DNA of 64,000 nt, from NCBI GenBank assembly GCA_950295325.1, contig OX485803.1:46577554-46641553 (forward strand), given 5' to 3'. This DNA is from Polytrichum commune (Eukaryota; Streptophyta; Polytrichopsida; Polytrichales; Polytrichaceae). The notes beneath the pieces are model-generated. The model searched no databases. It worked only from the letters and a program-made list of their open reading frames with translations, and was not told the origin of the DNA. This document shows, piece by piece, positions 36,162-50,084 of the stretch. The stretch's first letter is position 1. Each line of letters opens with the position of its first letter. The position numbers were made by a program, and so were the translations under genes.

Positions 36162-39089
36162 GAACAATTGTTGAGCTCTATGGAACACCTATTTGTGATC
36201 CGACTTATCCATACCTAGGGCCTTATGCACGACATGGGTCCCCCACAATCATAAGTTAGCTCTACATATAATGCCAAGGATTGGTCGTCACAAACACTCT
36301 TTCCTTCCTTTAAGCTTGATTTGGACTCTAGTGTTCCTTTACAAGATTCTATTGAAATTGTAATACTAAACAATGGGAAACACTCGGTGAAAGAGGTGTA
36401 TACAAACCGCGAACATGATCAAGCATGCGCCAATGGTCAACAATCCTTGATAGACTTTCCATTCCATATACCCATGAGGCTCTCACCTTTGTCATTGGGA
36501 ACGAGAGAATAAACGAAATGGACAAAACCGCTTACAATATAGGTCAAATTAGCATTCCCCATCAACAACAACAACTTTTGTTTCATTTTTTTTTAATACC
36601 ATGACTTATTTGTACTTTATATGTTGGACATGTGGTCCTCATGTCATTGAGGCGTTGTGAATGGAGGGTGTGTGATCGTGGGCAAACCACATCCAAGCCA
36701 CCCATTCACAGAGCCCCATCCTACAGTCTACGAGACTTCTTGGGCAGCTTGGAAAAAATTATGACAGATGAAATTTTGACGGATGAATAATAAGTGTTTG
36801 CAAGATGAAGGGGTTGATTGAACTTCCCATCGTATGAGAGCATTTGTGTGGGATTTTGAAGGTTCCCAAAGGGTTCCCTAAGTTCCCAATGAAGTTTCGG
36901 GGACGCGCCTTAGTGACGTGGATGTGGTCCTCTCATCAACCAAAGTAAGCCTTAGTAAAGCAAAATATTCAAATCATTAAATTATTTATTTCTTATTTTA
37001 GAACTTGAGAATGATAGAGCCCACGTAACGGGCATCTAACATATTGCAGTCATTAAATAAAGTTATGAACTCTAAATTTGGGAACGATGTTCAATCTTGG
37101 TTGAGGTTACTTTCACGCAATTTTACAAAAGGTTGATTACACTCTAAAATTTCTTTGGTTTGAAACTCACAAGACAATTTAAGGTCTATGAGTATATTAT
37201 TCTTAAGATGCATTTGGATGATGTATCTTTCCTTGTGAAATTATCACTGTGTCTCTTGTCAAAACAACACATTTCACCACAAGAAATATATGGTCATTTC
37301 CCTTGTAGAAACAACAATTTTAAACTTTTAAGCACCTAACATTCATTGGATGAAAAGAGGGAGGAATAATAGTGGTAGAGAGTGAGTGCCGCATGCCATC
37401 CAAAAATCGGATAGATCACAATGAAAGTTAAATTAATGATAGGTTACAATAAGCATACCACATATGGTATAGTGGTCGTGGAGCTACAAACACTAGAATA
37501 GTTCCAAAGAGCATCTATTTGGGGAAACCATTAGAGTTTATTGAAAGTATGTTGGATTGTGACACGTGATTTGTGCTTTCATAGACATTTCAATACCCTT
37601 CCCAAGAAAGTACATACGATTTGTACTTACAAGGAATATAAAAATGTAACATATTGTATCAAAATTGTTGTGGTGTTAGTGTCATCCATGCACATATTGC
37701 AATATATTCCAAAGGATGACAATTCTACCTATTCGAGTTATCCATAAAGTTGTTCAAAAGAAGGACAAAATTGTGGGTTTCATTCTTCTTATGAGAGGAC
37801 TTTCTATTAAGAATTCATTAGCTAGTCGTGTGGTAGAACCTAATTTGAAAGTTGGGTCAAACTCCTAGGACCTCCTCTTGCCTCCCCAAATTTGAGAGAA
37901 CTTTAGGATTTTAAAAAGGTTGCATGCCACCCTTAATCCTAGATTGGCTTATGCAAGGCTACCTCGATCCACCTATTCTAGTAGGACTACATTGTTCACG
38001 GTATTCAATGTTACGTACACTACTTGAGAAGGGCTTAAAGTAGATGCCTAGAGGTCTCAAAGTGTCACGTCTGCTAATTGCGAATAAGATATTGTTCATC
38101 AACATAAGTAACTTTTCTAAGTGATAATTATCTACGTTATGACATTTAGCGTAGGACATTGGGATACTCGAGATGATAGTTTGGTGTTTTAGTATGCAAG
38201 GGGAAGATATTGTTGAGCATACTTATGCCAACTGTCATTTGTGTACAATTTAATCAACTTGTAGAACAATGTGCAACATAGGCACACAATTGAACATACT
38301 CATGCCAAGATATTAGTAAGCGTAATTGAATGCCAAGTGTCATGAGGTGACACTCAGATAGTGAACTTGTTGATCATTAGTGTAACCTAGCATATGCCTC
38401 AAATTAGGATACGTGACACTATTACACTAAATACCAAAAACGGTGTAGTTATAGAACCAATTCTCATCAGTTCAACGCCACTTTTTGAGTATGGTAATTT
38501 GAGCATTTTAAAAACGTGGATGACTTTATGCATAAGCCTCATGTTATAATGAACTCCACAAAAGTTTGATGCCACTACTCTACAAATGACTCCACTTTGC
38601 CACCACTTTTAGATTGAATGATATAAACGTGGGCTTCTCTAGAAAATCAATCACGGAATTTTATGCACAAATCTTGACCGTCCGTTGCCAAGTCAACAAT
38701 ACAAAGTTAACATACATGCATCTAAGTTACGGCTGTTGGAGGAGAAATCCTGCAAGTCTCTAGACAAACGCTGACCTTTTATCGGAAAGATAGTTTTGTC
38801 TTTGTCGAGAGTTCAAAATTCATATCTCTTCTCTGGTAAGTACCTTTACCTAGTGGCCCATTCATGATACACCATTTTTGGGGATAAGTGTGACACGCAC
38901 CCTAACTAGGTAGTAGAAAATGTGGTCCTCAAATACACTTGCCATTCAACACATGTGGTCATTGTGACATGCCCCTAATTGTGATTGTCCATATATAGAT
39001 TCGACTCAACAAAGAAGAAGAACTTTGGCCTCTAAAAGGGCACCGGAGTGAATAAACTGTATGTTCATAATACATCTGTGGTCATGTCC
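36162..39089. other. Gene-free AT-rich stretch
   Basis: Only short frames without known motifs. No paired terminal repeats found. Confidence 0.5.
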
Positions 39090-39092
39090 TAA

Positions 39093-40258
39093 GGGCGAGG
39101 TTCCATGTACTGGTCCTGGTCCATTTTTTGACAAATAAATGGGTGGGTGGGTGGTGCCATGTGCCCAACCCCCTCACCCAAGGACTGGTACCCCCCATGA
39201 ATGGGTGACTTGCATTATATGTTATGCAAGGACCGGTGCCAAAAGGACCGGCGCTCTTAACGGTCAAGACAAGGACATGTGCCGGTTAGAGAGCTCTGGT
39301 GACCGGACCAGCCAATCACCTTGGGTACTAAAGGCCACTTTGTTCTTCAAGTCCTTTCTTTTGAGGGGTACTCCTAGGCTTTGATCGGGGAGAACCGACA
39401 GTTAGTTACAGATGAACCGGTTGAGTTTGAGAAATAACCGGTTGAAGTTCAAGACTTTGGGAGAATTACCGATCATTTTAGAGGAATTTCTAGAATAAAC
39501 CCCAATTTAATAAAGGAAAGCCGGAGGATGTCAATATGTAATCAGTTCGACTTGCAAACACTAGGACTCAATTGGTAATGCCCAAAAATCTCCCCGAGCA
39601 CTGCTCCTAGGGCTCCTTGCTCTTGCATCATGCATTCTTTGTACACTCAAAGCCTAGGTGTGAGAAGAAATGAAAACGAAAGAAGAGATAGAAAGTGATT
39701 GTATGTTATATCGTCCGAGTTCTCATCGTTAACTCATGGGAACGTGTATCTCATGATGTTTTCAAGAATTTGGATCTTAATAACAAATAAATACATATAT
39801 AAAATGCAATGTGATAGTAAGTGCCGGGTTTAATAAATTATAAAAAAATCCAAAGACTACGCAAATGTATAAAAAGTCACTTATAAACAACGTACAATCA
39901 CAATTTCAACTGAAAGTAAAATATTAATATATTAATATATTTCCATAGATGACCTTCGTACCACCTATGGACACCAAGAACACATAACTTGAAATTCATT
40001 CAATAAATGTACAAAAAATCTTGTGCAAGTCAAATATCAAAGGTTAAATCAATGACCTTCATTACTGATCTCCTTCATAAAATGTGACATCTTATTGCTT
40101 GCCAAATTTGGTGAGAAACTAGGAAATCGAAATAAACCGGTACCCCACATAGAAGTATCCCTCCATTAAATGAGTGACATCACCCATTTTTTGGATGATG
40201 TCACCCGTTTCTCACCCACTTAAAAAATGGACCGGCACCGGCACATAGAACTTGGCCC
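39093..40258. mobile_element. Harbinger-type element, TSD TAA, inverted relative of 33231-34709
   Basis: The left end GGGCGAGGTTCCATGTACTG pairs with the right end CGGCACATAGAACTTGGCCC. TAA lies on both sides. The parts 39093-39380 and about 39930-40258 match the two ends of the other element in reverse. About 370 bp from 39381 interrupts the shared CCTAGG/GAACGTGTAT junction. Confidence 0.85.
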
Positions 40259-40288
40259 TAAAGGGCAATGATGTTTGATGTAGAACTA

Positions 40289-40667
40289 CACTAAATATAA
40301 TATTTAGTGTCACGAATTCTAATTGTCTTGACCAATACTACTTGTAAACCGCGGTATAGTGACACGAACACTAAATGTTAACCCAACATTATTTGTCATT
40401 CCTTGTGATTTTATTTTTATTTTTATTTTTATTTTTTGGGGGGGGAGTATTGATTTACAGTGTTGCAATTACTATCACTTACCAAGTTATTTTTCATCCA
40501 AATTTCAAGCATCCATAACAACATTTCATCACAAGTTGCTAACAAAAGAAGGTAGGGTTTTGGCTGATGGATGAACTCACCCATCATCCATGACAATATT
40601 TGTTCACTTATTCTTAAAAAATGTCATCCATAAATTACCATAGTGACATAAAATATCATATTTAGTG
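40289..40667. mobile_element. TA-flanked MITE with CACTAAATAT ends
   Basis: The left CACTAAATATAATATTTAGT is inverse to the right AAATATCATATTTAGTG with few differences. TA lies on both sides. A (TTTTA)n run and a poly(G) run occur inside. Confidence 0.7.
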
Positions 40668-41022
40668 TAACTCACCCTTTTTGCAGGAAATAGACAATAT
40701 CTTAGTATCCTAAACCAATTACAATAACCATTTACCAATAATATGTGACTGTACTTATTGGGTGTTTCCCTAGGAAAATAGAATCATTAGAAGCGAGGTA
40801 TAAGGGTTTGTTTTGGTAGTGAATGGACAATAGGTCATTAGCTTCATGTTGGCAGGGAGTTAGTGTTAATTCCATATTATTTGGTCTGGGTTTGATTCTT
40901 GTGGAACTCGTTTGAGTGGATGTGGATGTAGGATGACCTAGTGTTGTTATGTGAGTACATGCAAGAAATGTAATGTCATCCAATGGCCTATCCCTAAGCA
41001 ATCCTTGATTCAAGTAAAAAGT

Positions 41023-41023
<1 letters not shown>

Positions 41024-41055
<32 letters not shown>
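41024..41055. repeat. (TG)n microsatellite
   Basis: An uninterrupted TG run of about 16 units. Confidence 0.95.
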
Positions 41056-41057
<2 letters not shown>

Positions 41058-41382
41058 ATTACTTCTTTATATAGCAAAATATCAAAAATTCCCTTCCATT
41101 GTAAGACGGGTTTTGGTGGTCCATGATGTGTTATATTCCTAGATATGTTGCAATTTTGGTGGCATATGTTTGTATCTTGAATGTTTTCCTATCGGTTTGT
41201 TGGTCTAAGGTGGGTCTTGGAGGTCTGCAATGGATTGTTTGTTTTATAGTCTTTGTTTATGGACTAATATGGAGTGTGCATATTGTGTAGCTATTGAGTT
41301 GATTTGTTTGAATGTTATCCTAATATATGTGACACATATTTCTAGTTTTACTTCCAAACTTTTCATTGATGGGATATGCGTG

Positions 41383-43453
41383 TGTGAGCCCAAAAATAGT
41401 GTCCACATGTGAATTAACCTTAAGATAAATTGTGAGAAACGGAAATGCAATTTAAAGAAGTAGACCTCACCCTTAGGTAGAGGTGAAATGAGTGTAACTA
41501 AAATAAAAGAGGTAAGAGCAATTAATGTGTGTGGGGAAGTGGAGTCTTAAAAGGGAAGACCAAGGAGGGAGGCCAAACCTGGTTTTTTCTTTGGGTGGCC
41601 GAAAGATGCCGGACAGTGTGAGGAAAAAGGAGGGAGTTGGAGGGGTCTCGGGAGGCAAGGAGGAGAGGCTCATTAGGCATGAGCGGGAGGAGACTCGGAG
41701 AAGGAGGGGGAAACGTTGCCTCGGTATGGAGAGGAAGTTGTAGTAGTGCGAAGTAGAACGTGCGGGCATGTTGGGAACTTGGGATGGAGGATTCGCAAGT
41801 GGTTGCAGAGCGATGAAAAGCTGTGAAGAGGAGGGTGTGCGTTTTGACGAAACTGGGCCAAGCATTGGGCTAGGCGGGCAAGTTGCGGGTCGCTGCCGTG
41901 GAGATCCGGCTGCTACTGCGACAGTTCTAATTGTTGGCTAGAGGCGGAGCGCAAAGCACCACCGGCGGAAGTGGTTGGAAGGGGGGAGCCCATGTTCAAG
42001 ATCGTAGCCTGAAGTCGGGCGATCGGTTGATCAAAATGTCTTTGGTAAGGTAGGGCGTGAAAGGCAGGTCGAATGAGGCTAGGTAGCCAAGGAGCAAGGA
42101 GGGCTGCCGCAAATGCGAGGCAACCACAATTGAGCGAGGCAAAGGTGGGAGGCGGAAGACGGCGTCCGACTAACCGGACGGATCCCCACATGATTTTGTG
42201 GCTCTTGATCTTGAGAGAGGTGGACCTAATGGAATGTTGGAGGGGCTAGATCAATTATGCCTTAAGAATCCGTTGTGTGCATAATTCATTAGGAGGTTGG
42301 GTGGTTCGGAGCTCGATCACCTCGTTGAGGAGGGGCCGAATTTGGGCAACGGGGAGGCTAAGCTGTTGGGTCAAGAACAAGTGGTAGGAATGACTAGTGG
42401 TGATACCACCACGGATGAATACAGAGGTGGGATCAACCGCGCAATTGGAAGGTTGAGTGCCTGTCGACATGCGCTGGAAGCTTGGGAAATGGGTTTAGTG
42501 CACCGCAGCTAAACCCAAGGAGATGCTCGGTTGCCCCACTGCCGACGCATTACCGGCTCCAAACAGGGTTGCTGCCCCGGTGGGTGGCGAACAGGGCAAC
42601 ACTAACATTACAAGAGGATTGCATTTGGGTGGAGCAGAGGGCTCAACGAGTCTTTGGAGTTATTGCTTTGATCAACATTAAGGTGATGTGTTGGCTTGCT
42701 GGTGGGTGCAGGACAATTGCAGCTTGCCTCAGGGTTAATGAGGATTCGTGGAGTTTACAAGTAGTTGCTTCGGGGAACGGTGAATTAGTGACGTCGGCAG
42801 TTGGCTGCAACGGAGGATAGTGCCATTCCCTCCTCCTGGGTGATTAAAGTCAGCAGTTCCCTATTGCTCGAGGAAGGTATGGGTGGACGGACCAAGGGGG
42901 ATTGACGTCAAGGCTAGGAGCAATATCGGGCTTGAGCATAAGGAGCCTGTGGGTGATTCCACCAGGACAAGCAAGGAGGAAGGCCTCTTGGGAGTTTGGC
43001 AACTACTCCCGGCTCTTCACCGCTTCTCAAGGGGCATGCAACTTGTGTTGGGTTCTTAGAAGCTGTGGGATTCAGGTGTCGGAGACTCAACTTGAGACAC
43101 CTGCGTGGACACACGTAGGGTGGGGCGCCATGGTGCTACATAGTAGGCAGGATTAGAGGAGTAGGAGAACTTGGGCTAACGCATGAGGAAGGGAAGGTTG
43201 AACATGGGTAGTGAGGGCAATTAGACTTAGGTGTGAAGGGAATTCACATGTTAATTGTTGCATTGATGTTGTATGGTAATCAAGCATTTGTAAACGCTTG
43301 CATGAGTAATAAAAATGTGTCATTCACACCACTTCTTCCACCATTGATTGGACTAATGCAATTGTATGTTAAAGAGGTAACTTAAGGTGTGTGTGAGAAA
43401 ACTCACCCCCCGGACTAGGATGCAATCAAGGGGGGTGATGATTCTTGCTCACA
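41383..43453 (+). mobile_element. Solo LTR copy D, TSD GCGTG
   Basis: It opens TGTGAGCCCAAAAATAGTGT and closes CCCGGACTAGGATGC...ATTCTTGCTCACA. GCGTG flanks both ends (41378-41382 and 43454-43458). A GC-rich centre spans about 41.5-43.2 kb. AATAAAA near 43300 precedes the end by about 150 bp, fitting an R/U5 order. The longest frame inside (42482-42820, plus) has no recognised domain. Confidence 0.88.
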
Positions 43454-44305
43454 GCGTGGTGGCTCTTGCGCCTGCAACTAAGACCATAAGTGGGGCTACA
43501 TTCCACTCTCTCTTGTGATGTTGTTGATGAATGGTTGATATTTTGATATTTTCCTATCAGTTGTTTCTATAGGGAATCCATCATTATAGTATGTAAATTC
43601 TATGAATAGTATTGTGAGTTCTAGTGTAGGCCTTTTTGATGGAAGTTAGTTATATGGGTGGCCTATGACGCATGTAAACGGGCCATACAATGGAATGACC
43701 ACTTGTGTTAAATGACAAGTGTGTTTTAGGCCCCACAATCCTACCATTGTAAGGGTGGGTTCAGAACATGGTCCGTGACCAAAGAAACTCCAATATCAAG
43801 TGCGCTTATTGTTGAAGAGTAGATTTTTTAAACATTAGGAGTTTACATAAGGATCCATGTCCAAGGCATGCAAAATGAAGTGGCGTCAATGTGACATTTC
43901 TATCATGTGAAATCGTTGTGGTCTTCACTTGCCAAGAAAATACTCCTAGTTTGAGAAACCAATCTTCAACCTTGGGGGTTGTAACAAACCTCCCACAAGT
44001 TTGCCACCAACTTTCACAATACTTCACAATAATCAAATTTTAATCCAATGTTGAGTTGAAGAAACTTGATTTATTTCCTTAATAACATCTAAATACAATC
44101 ATAGACCAACTATATCTTGGTCTAAGCTCAGCCACCCAACCATGGAGAAGAGATCTCGACAAAAGAGGGTTTCCACCTTCTCTCCCCCAAGCCTTATTCT
44201 CCTAACTTCCCACACCATAGGAACTAGTAGTTTATCTCTAGACTTTTACTTTCTATTTCATGATTAGATCTAGTCCATAGATCTTTAAGTCCTTTACCTT
44301 CGAAT

Positions 44306-44480
44306 ATGGAGTGGTCTAACTCCAATGCACCTCATCTAGAGTTGTCTAACTCCTGTGCATATGTTCTCAATTTGGAATGGTCTAATTACAGTGCACTAAA
44401 TGTGGAGCTCTCTAACTCCAATGCACATTTTGTCAACTTTGAGTTATCTAACTCCAATCCATCCATCTTCAACTGGGATT
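44306..44480. repeat. Diverged 30-36 bp tandem repeat with an open frame
   Basis: Six units read as ELSNSNA-like motifs (EWSNSNAPH, ELSNSCAYV, EWSNYSALN, ELSNSNAHF, ELSNSNPSI, DLSCSHHPL) in one plus-strand frame, 44306-44515. It is most likely a minisatellite whose unit length is a multiple of three. No start context or known family is seen. Confidence 0.7.
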
Positions 44481-44830
44481 TGTCTTGCTCCCATCATCCT
44501 CTACTTACACAATAGCACATGTGGTTAGAAGATTCATTCATGCATCAAATATCTCTATTTACATTACAAGGGCCCAATCTTGAGTATGAAAATAGGGTCC
44601 ATTAAGGGGAGGGGGGAAGAGGTATTTAAAGGGTTGTTTTGAACCCCAAGTTCCTGGGACATGGATCCCAATGTAAACCCACCATAAGGTATGTGGACCT
44701 ATGTGGCCACTTTTCTTTATTAGAACACATGCATTCCCTAAGGAACCTCAAGCCATTAGCTTTACATTGATTGTTCCATTTAGTACATGTGGTACTACAA
44801 AAGTTATCTCAATTAGCGTGTGTGATACTA

Positions 44831-45560
44831 ATTCCCAAAACAAGCACTATTTTGCCAAGTCCCAAAATTAGTGAGTGTTGGAATTTTTATTGAGTGATGG
44901 ATACATGAAGACATGCTCATTTAGCATACATTTCAAGAAAATTAGTGTGTGTGCTAAGGTGCTTGTAGAGTGATGCAAGCACATGTTTGTCAGTGAATAA
45001 TGCCAGACTGAAAAGAGTTGGTACTTTCAGTGAATAATGTTGCTATGAGTAGTATTTTCAATGCATAGTGTTGAGATGAACAATGCTTCCTAGATCTTTT
45101 GGTGGCACTAAATTTATAGCATAATTTTTTTTGTATCACTTGCATTAATTTCTCACACACACTATTAGCCTTCCCACTTTATTAAGGATAATCAACATAG
45201 TTCCCAAAGCATGCACTTATTTTGCCAAATCTAAAATTAGCAAGGGCTAAGTTTTTTCCAATTGATACTATTCATGAATAAATGTTCGTTTACCACACAT
45301 TTCAAGAAAAATAATGCATGCTCTAAGGTCCTTTGAAGCTTGGGGTCACAACTATGAGATGTAGCAACAAAAACAACTATATGCATCGTGAAATGGTATG
45401 GTAGCATTGGTACTCATTAAAACCTTGCAAAAACAACGGCGAAAGCACTTTGAGCTCCTAAAACCCTAGATCTTCTAGTGGCACTAATTGCAAAGCGTAA
45501 AAAAAATTAGTATCACTTTCGTTGTTTTCCCACACACACTATTAGCCGGACCCCACTAAA
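44831..45560. repeat. Tandem duplication, period about 369 bp
   Basis: Copy 1 (44831-45199) and copy 2 (45200-45560) share ATTTTGCCAA, CATTTCAAGAAAA, GATCTTTTGGTGGCACTAA or close forms, and CACACACTATTAGCC in the same order. Confidence 0.75.
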
Positions 45561-46149
45561 TGGGACAATTGATGTAGTACTCCTCTCCCATGTTAAAGTA
45601 ATTTAGCACAACAAAATAATACAACAACATTGTTGGCAAGACATTCACACCATGACGTATGCCATACAGTTCAAGTGCGAACCATATGTACATCACTAGC
45701 ATAATATTAGAAATAAGGTGAGACCTAATGTAAGATACTCTTTATTTTACAAATTTTCAAAAATATAGCATCATTCTTATTCACATACTGCATTATAAAT
45801 ATTATACAACACCCCATAATGTCATGTATTATTTTGTTTTATAAAACTACATATAAGGTATTGTACTTAGGATGGTACAAAATTTATAAAGGGTTACTAA
45901 GTTTTCTCACTCACAACCTCAACTCTTGAACATTTAGTAGTGTTCTTGTAGTGCTCAATTGTATTATTGTAGTGTTTTTACATTGTTTAGTAATGCTCAT
46001 GTTCATCGTGTTATATATCTAAAAACTTTTGTGTAAATAAGTCCTTAGCCACTATATCATTTGGCAATTACACCAAATTGTCATGTCAACTTAGTGTGTG
46101 GAAAATGAACGTGAAGGCAATCAATGCGATGCACTCTCATTGTCCAAAT

Positions 46150-46460
46150 ATCATACCCAAGACCTTCCCAATATCTTCCGGACATCGATACTGCATGTAG
46201 ATGATTTTGGGAAAAGTTGGAATACATAATGTTTATTGGAAAGAGAAAGGTATATCCAAATTATAATTAAACTCACCGCTTCAAAGCTCGGAGACTTCCC
46301 AACACCTTCCCAACATCAATGTTACGTTCACTTTGAAAGGAAGGATGTGAGACTCAATGAATATTGAAAAGATCAACGAAGAGTCAAGTTCTAAATCTAC
46401 CCACATTCAATATTTGGAGACTTTCCAACACCTATTCAAAATCAATGCTACATGCCCTTT
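46150..46460. repeat. Three diverged direct repeats, spacing about 130 bp
   Basis: GACCTTCCCAATATCTTCC, GACTTCCCAACACCTTCCC and GACTTTCCAACACCTATTC, each followed by an ATCAATG/ATCGATAC motif, recur at about 46153, 46292 and 46419. Confidence 0.6.
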
Positions 46461-49400
46461 ATTAAGGGATGCACATGTATGGCGAATATTGTAGGACTTG
46501 GAAAGCCAAGTTGCCGGTTGAGTCATTAGGTAAGTTGTTTAAGCATAGTGTTTGTAGTGCACCATCATCGGGTCAACAAGTGCGAGCCATGTGTATGCAT
46601 AAACACTTATTAAATCTCTATATGCAATTTTTTCATGAGCAAAACTTTACACATAAGTCATAAGCCACATGATAACATCATTTATGTATCTTGCAATTTG
46701 AGCAGTAAGGGCGAATTGGTCAATTGTATATACAAAATATTAGTGTTTGGATAGAAAGATAGGCATTCAATGTATATATGCTCATAAATCACGTTTTTAA
46801 TGACTCGATCATTAAAGTATGATACTCGGGTGACAAATATTGAGTCATGGATGACCACATATACGAACGATTTGAGGTTGTGAGGTACATCGTGACGATG
46901 TATACTTGTTTCTTGTGAGAAACCTTAAGGGGATCTTAGGTACACTAAACTCCTATCATAGTTAGTTTCTCAAAATTAGTTTTAGAATCAACGATATTTT
47001 GGGGACCCACGGATTCATTGCTTTGTCAAATTGTACACTTCAACTTCAAAATTAATCAATGACAAGTCTTAGCCGACACACCCATCATCATTCTCACCAC
47101 TCTATATCTTTTTAACACAGTTGTCACAATGGATAACGAATCAATGTCTCATTTCCATATTAATGTGACCACATTCAAAGCATCTATGATCGGTTACTCT
47201 TGAGATTGATTTTTTTTGCTTTTGTTATGCAAACTGTAGTATGGGTCTTTGCTCTATTTTTGTTGCAATGTTAATTGGACTTGATTCTCCAATTTTAGAA
47301 GATCGAGATTCTACAATGATAACTTGTGTTTAGTGTTTGAATCCAAAGTTGTGGTTTTCACCTTGTCACATTTGTTTAACAACCATCAATGCTTCTTCTA
47401 GTTTGAGGCAATGTAATTTGTTGTGATTTATGTTGAGGGAGCAACATTAGATTTAAACCACTTAACCAAGTTGATATGTGCTTCTTCAAGTTGTTGAATT
47501 GAACATGTGTGAGTAGAGTCAACTTTAACAAGCATAAATGTGTTTTTGTGTTGTGTTATATTTTTCAATGAAAACAACCATTGTCAAAACGGTTTCTTTT
47601 TGTTTTGTTTGTTGTTGGTGGACATTGCTCAATCTCATTTAAAGCTTGGGTTCTTCAACATTTATCATGTTATCCTCATGTTTATTCTTTTCATCTTTGT
47701 TTAGAATAGAATTGTCAAGATTTTGGAGATCTTTGTCATTCTGAAGATGATTTTGTACATGTAAAACCTAATTGTCAATTATCATTCTCAAGGCTAACAT
47801 GTGTTTACACATGTGCGAAGGATCTTCACGGCAACTCATGTCCGTTTGTAGAATTATTGTGCACCAAGTGTTAAGCTTGGTTTCACTTAGCAGTTCAATC
47901 TTCAACCCAATCTCATAACTTACTCGCAAATGCAATTGGGGGGCTGATTTATATATTTTCACAATTTGTTGGGTCCGTTGAAGTCTTGTGATGTGTTATT
48001 TGCCCACACCTCAAAGAGAATACTTGTGTGCTTGCCTTAGAGTTTGAGCTACTTGATAGTGGTCAAGTGCTACAACCCACCATGCTAGAACCTTGAAGTT
48101 GGATCTCCACTCAATGTTGTACCCAATATGTGCAATTTTTGGTTGAATTACTACATGTGAGCCCAAGATTGTGCCCACATGTCTTCTTAACCTTTAAAAC
48201 TATTAAAATTTAGTATTTGTGTTGTGTGAGTAGTTAAAAGGGACAAGCGTTTAGATTTAGTTAAAGTTTAGTGTGTTATGCATTAAGTGGGATTTAGTCA
48301 AGTTAATTGCATGACTCGAGTTATTAAAAGTGAAAAAGATTAAAAAGAGTGGATTAGTTCAATTAGAGGGTGAGGTAATTGTGGCTTGAGGGGCTTGTCC
48401 CACAATTTTGTCCATTTAAGGGGGGTCCCTCCTAAGTGGATGAGGAGCTGGATCTTCGGATCCCGAGCTGGGGGGTCCCCTGGAACGTTCGGTAGCGAAC
48501 TGAATTGCTCTCTCTTGCACACACAGAGGTTGCGGCGGCTGAGGGCGGAGCCCTGTTGGATGGCGGCAGAGAAATTTGACGTTGTTGGCTATGTAATAGG
48601 AAGCAAGGTGCAACTGCAGCGAATTACAGCTGCTGGAGAATGAGGTTCGGATGTGAAGACGGAAGCGAACCAGCTGTGGCTGGGAGTGCATGATGGGGAG
48701 GTGATCTGCCGAACAACTTGCTAGACTGATATTTCTCGGTGAATGAGGAAATGTGAGGGGGAAGAGGAGTCGGATAGCTGAGGCGTTCCCAACACCAACA
48801 CTTGACAACTTCGGGAAAGAGAGAGATTATCAGGGGTTGGAGCCGCTGCTCTGTAAGCAAGTGCGGGAATCGCATGAGCAGGGAGGAGAGAGAAGGTAAT
48901 AGAACGCTGGCGAACCGTGCTGAAGATTAGAGTTGGCCTTCGAAGCACCAGAAGGGAAGCTTCCGATGGTGGGGAAACATAATTAATCCGTGACGATTGT
49001 GGATCTATGGTGTCTGAAGGTGATTTCGAGAACAACCCGACAAAGCACCTACATCGAACAAAACAGAGGCAGAGGTGAGCTTATGAGTGTGTAAGCATTG
49101 ATGCCGAACTTGTCTCCCAAGGTTCTGAGGGTATCGAGGCCAGGTCTCATTATCAATGCAGTCGCCTGGAGTGAAAAGAGCACTCCGAAAAACCCTTGGA
49201 TTCGGGCTTCCTCAGCTGCCGAATTTCACAAGAAGTCAGTTCTGGCCTCAGACTGTGGGCACGAATTGCAGTGTTCAAGGGGAAAGCTAGCTTAGTAGAG
49301 CAGGGGGAAGGAAATCTAATCGAAAGCAACAAAAAACAACACGAGGCAGGGGAACAGGTTGCAGAAGGGAAGTCCAGCTACGGTGCGGAGCTCCCTGCCG

Positions 49401-49549
49401 AGAATGACTGTCGCTAAAAAGATGCTTCAGGGAAGAGGCAACACGGTGCTGCACAATCCTCTGTGGAGGCAGTTTGAAGGAATATCGGTGCAACCAGCAA
49501 GCAACTGCGAGCGAGGAGAGGAGACTGCTCTGTGCTCGAAGAGCTGTTA

Positions 49550-50084
49550 GGGGCGGTTTACACTATGGACCAAGAGCCATGACCATGAAATTCTAAAATC
49601 TGTGATTGGAGAGTAAAGTGCTCTTGGTCCCATTTGGCTTTACACTACCTTGAAAAAAGGAGAATGACCACTAACTTTGAGGTTCCCAAAAACTACTAAA
49701 ATCTGCCATTTGGATAATGTGCCATGGTCCAACGGGTTTTCCGTTGAGGCGAGGCAAAATGCTCGACTCAACGGAAATCAAAGGAGCCGTAAGGCTGAAA
49801 ATCAGCCATTGGCCGAATTTTTTTTAATATTTTTTTTTCCCAATTTTTTTTGGGCATGTATTAAAAAAATCAGCACCTTCACTTTTTGGTGTGTTCCTCT
49901 TGGGCAAATTCCTCTTGGTCCACATTCGGTTTACACCTAGTGAAGGGCCCATGAACCATGAAAACTAATATTTTAGTAACTCGGACCATGGAAGTCGTCC
50001 CATGAAGTCGTCCCATGAAGTCGTCCCACGCAAAATAGGCCTCTTACGTGGGACGACTTCATGGTCCATAGTGTAAACCGCCCC
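49550..50084. mobile_element. Harbinger-type MITE inside LTR copy E, TSD TTA
   Basis: The left GGGGCGGTTTACACTATGGA and right TCCATAGTGTAAACCGCCCC are exact inverted copies. TTA lies on both sides. A phrase CCCATGAAGTCGT is repeated in tandem near 49995-50035 and its inverse follows at 50048. It is 535 bp and non-coding. Confidence 0.9.

Larger units (their letters stand above)
43459..48150. other. Gene-free stretch apart from the tandem repeats listed
   Basis: No coding region recognised. AT-rich throughout. Confidence 0.5.

Noticed and set aside
42482-42820. 112-aa plus-strand frame in LTR copy D
   Set aside because: It lies in a GC-rich region where long chance frames occur in several phases, with no recognised motif.
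48386-49550. Overlapping frames at 48.4-49.5 kb
   Set aside because: Same reason: GC-rich body of LTR copy E with competing frames on both strands.
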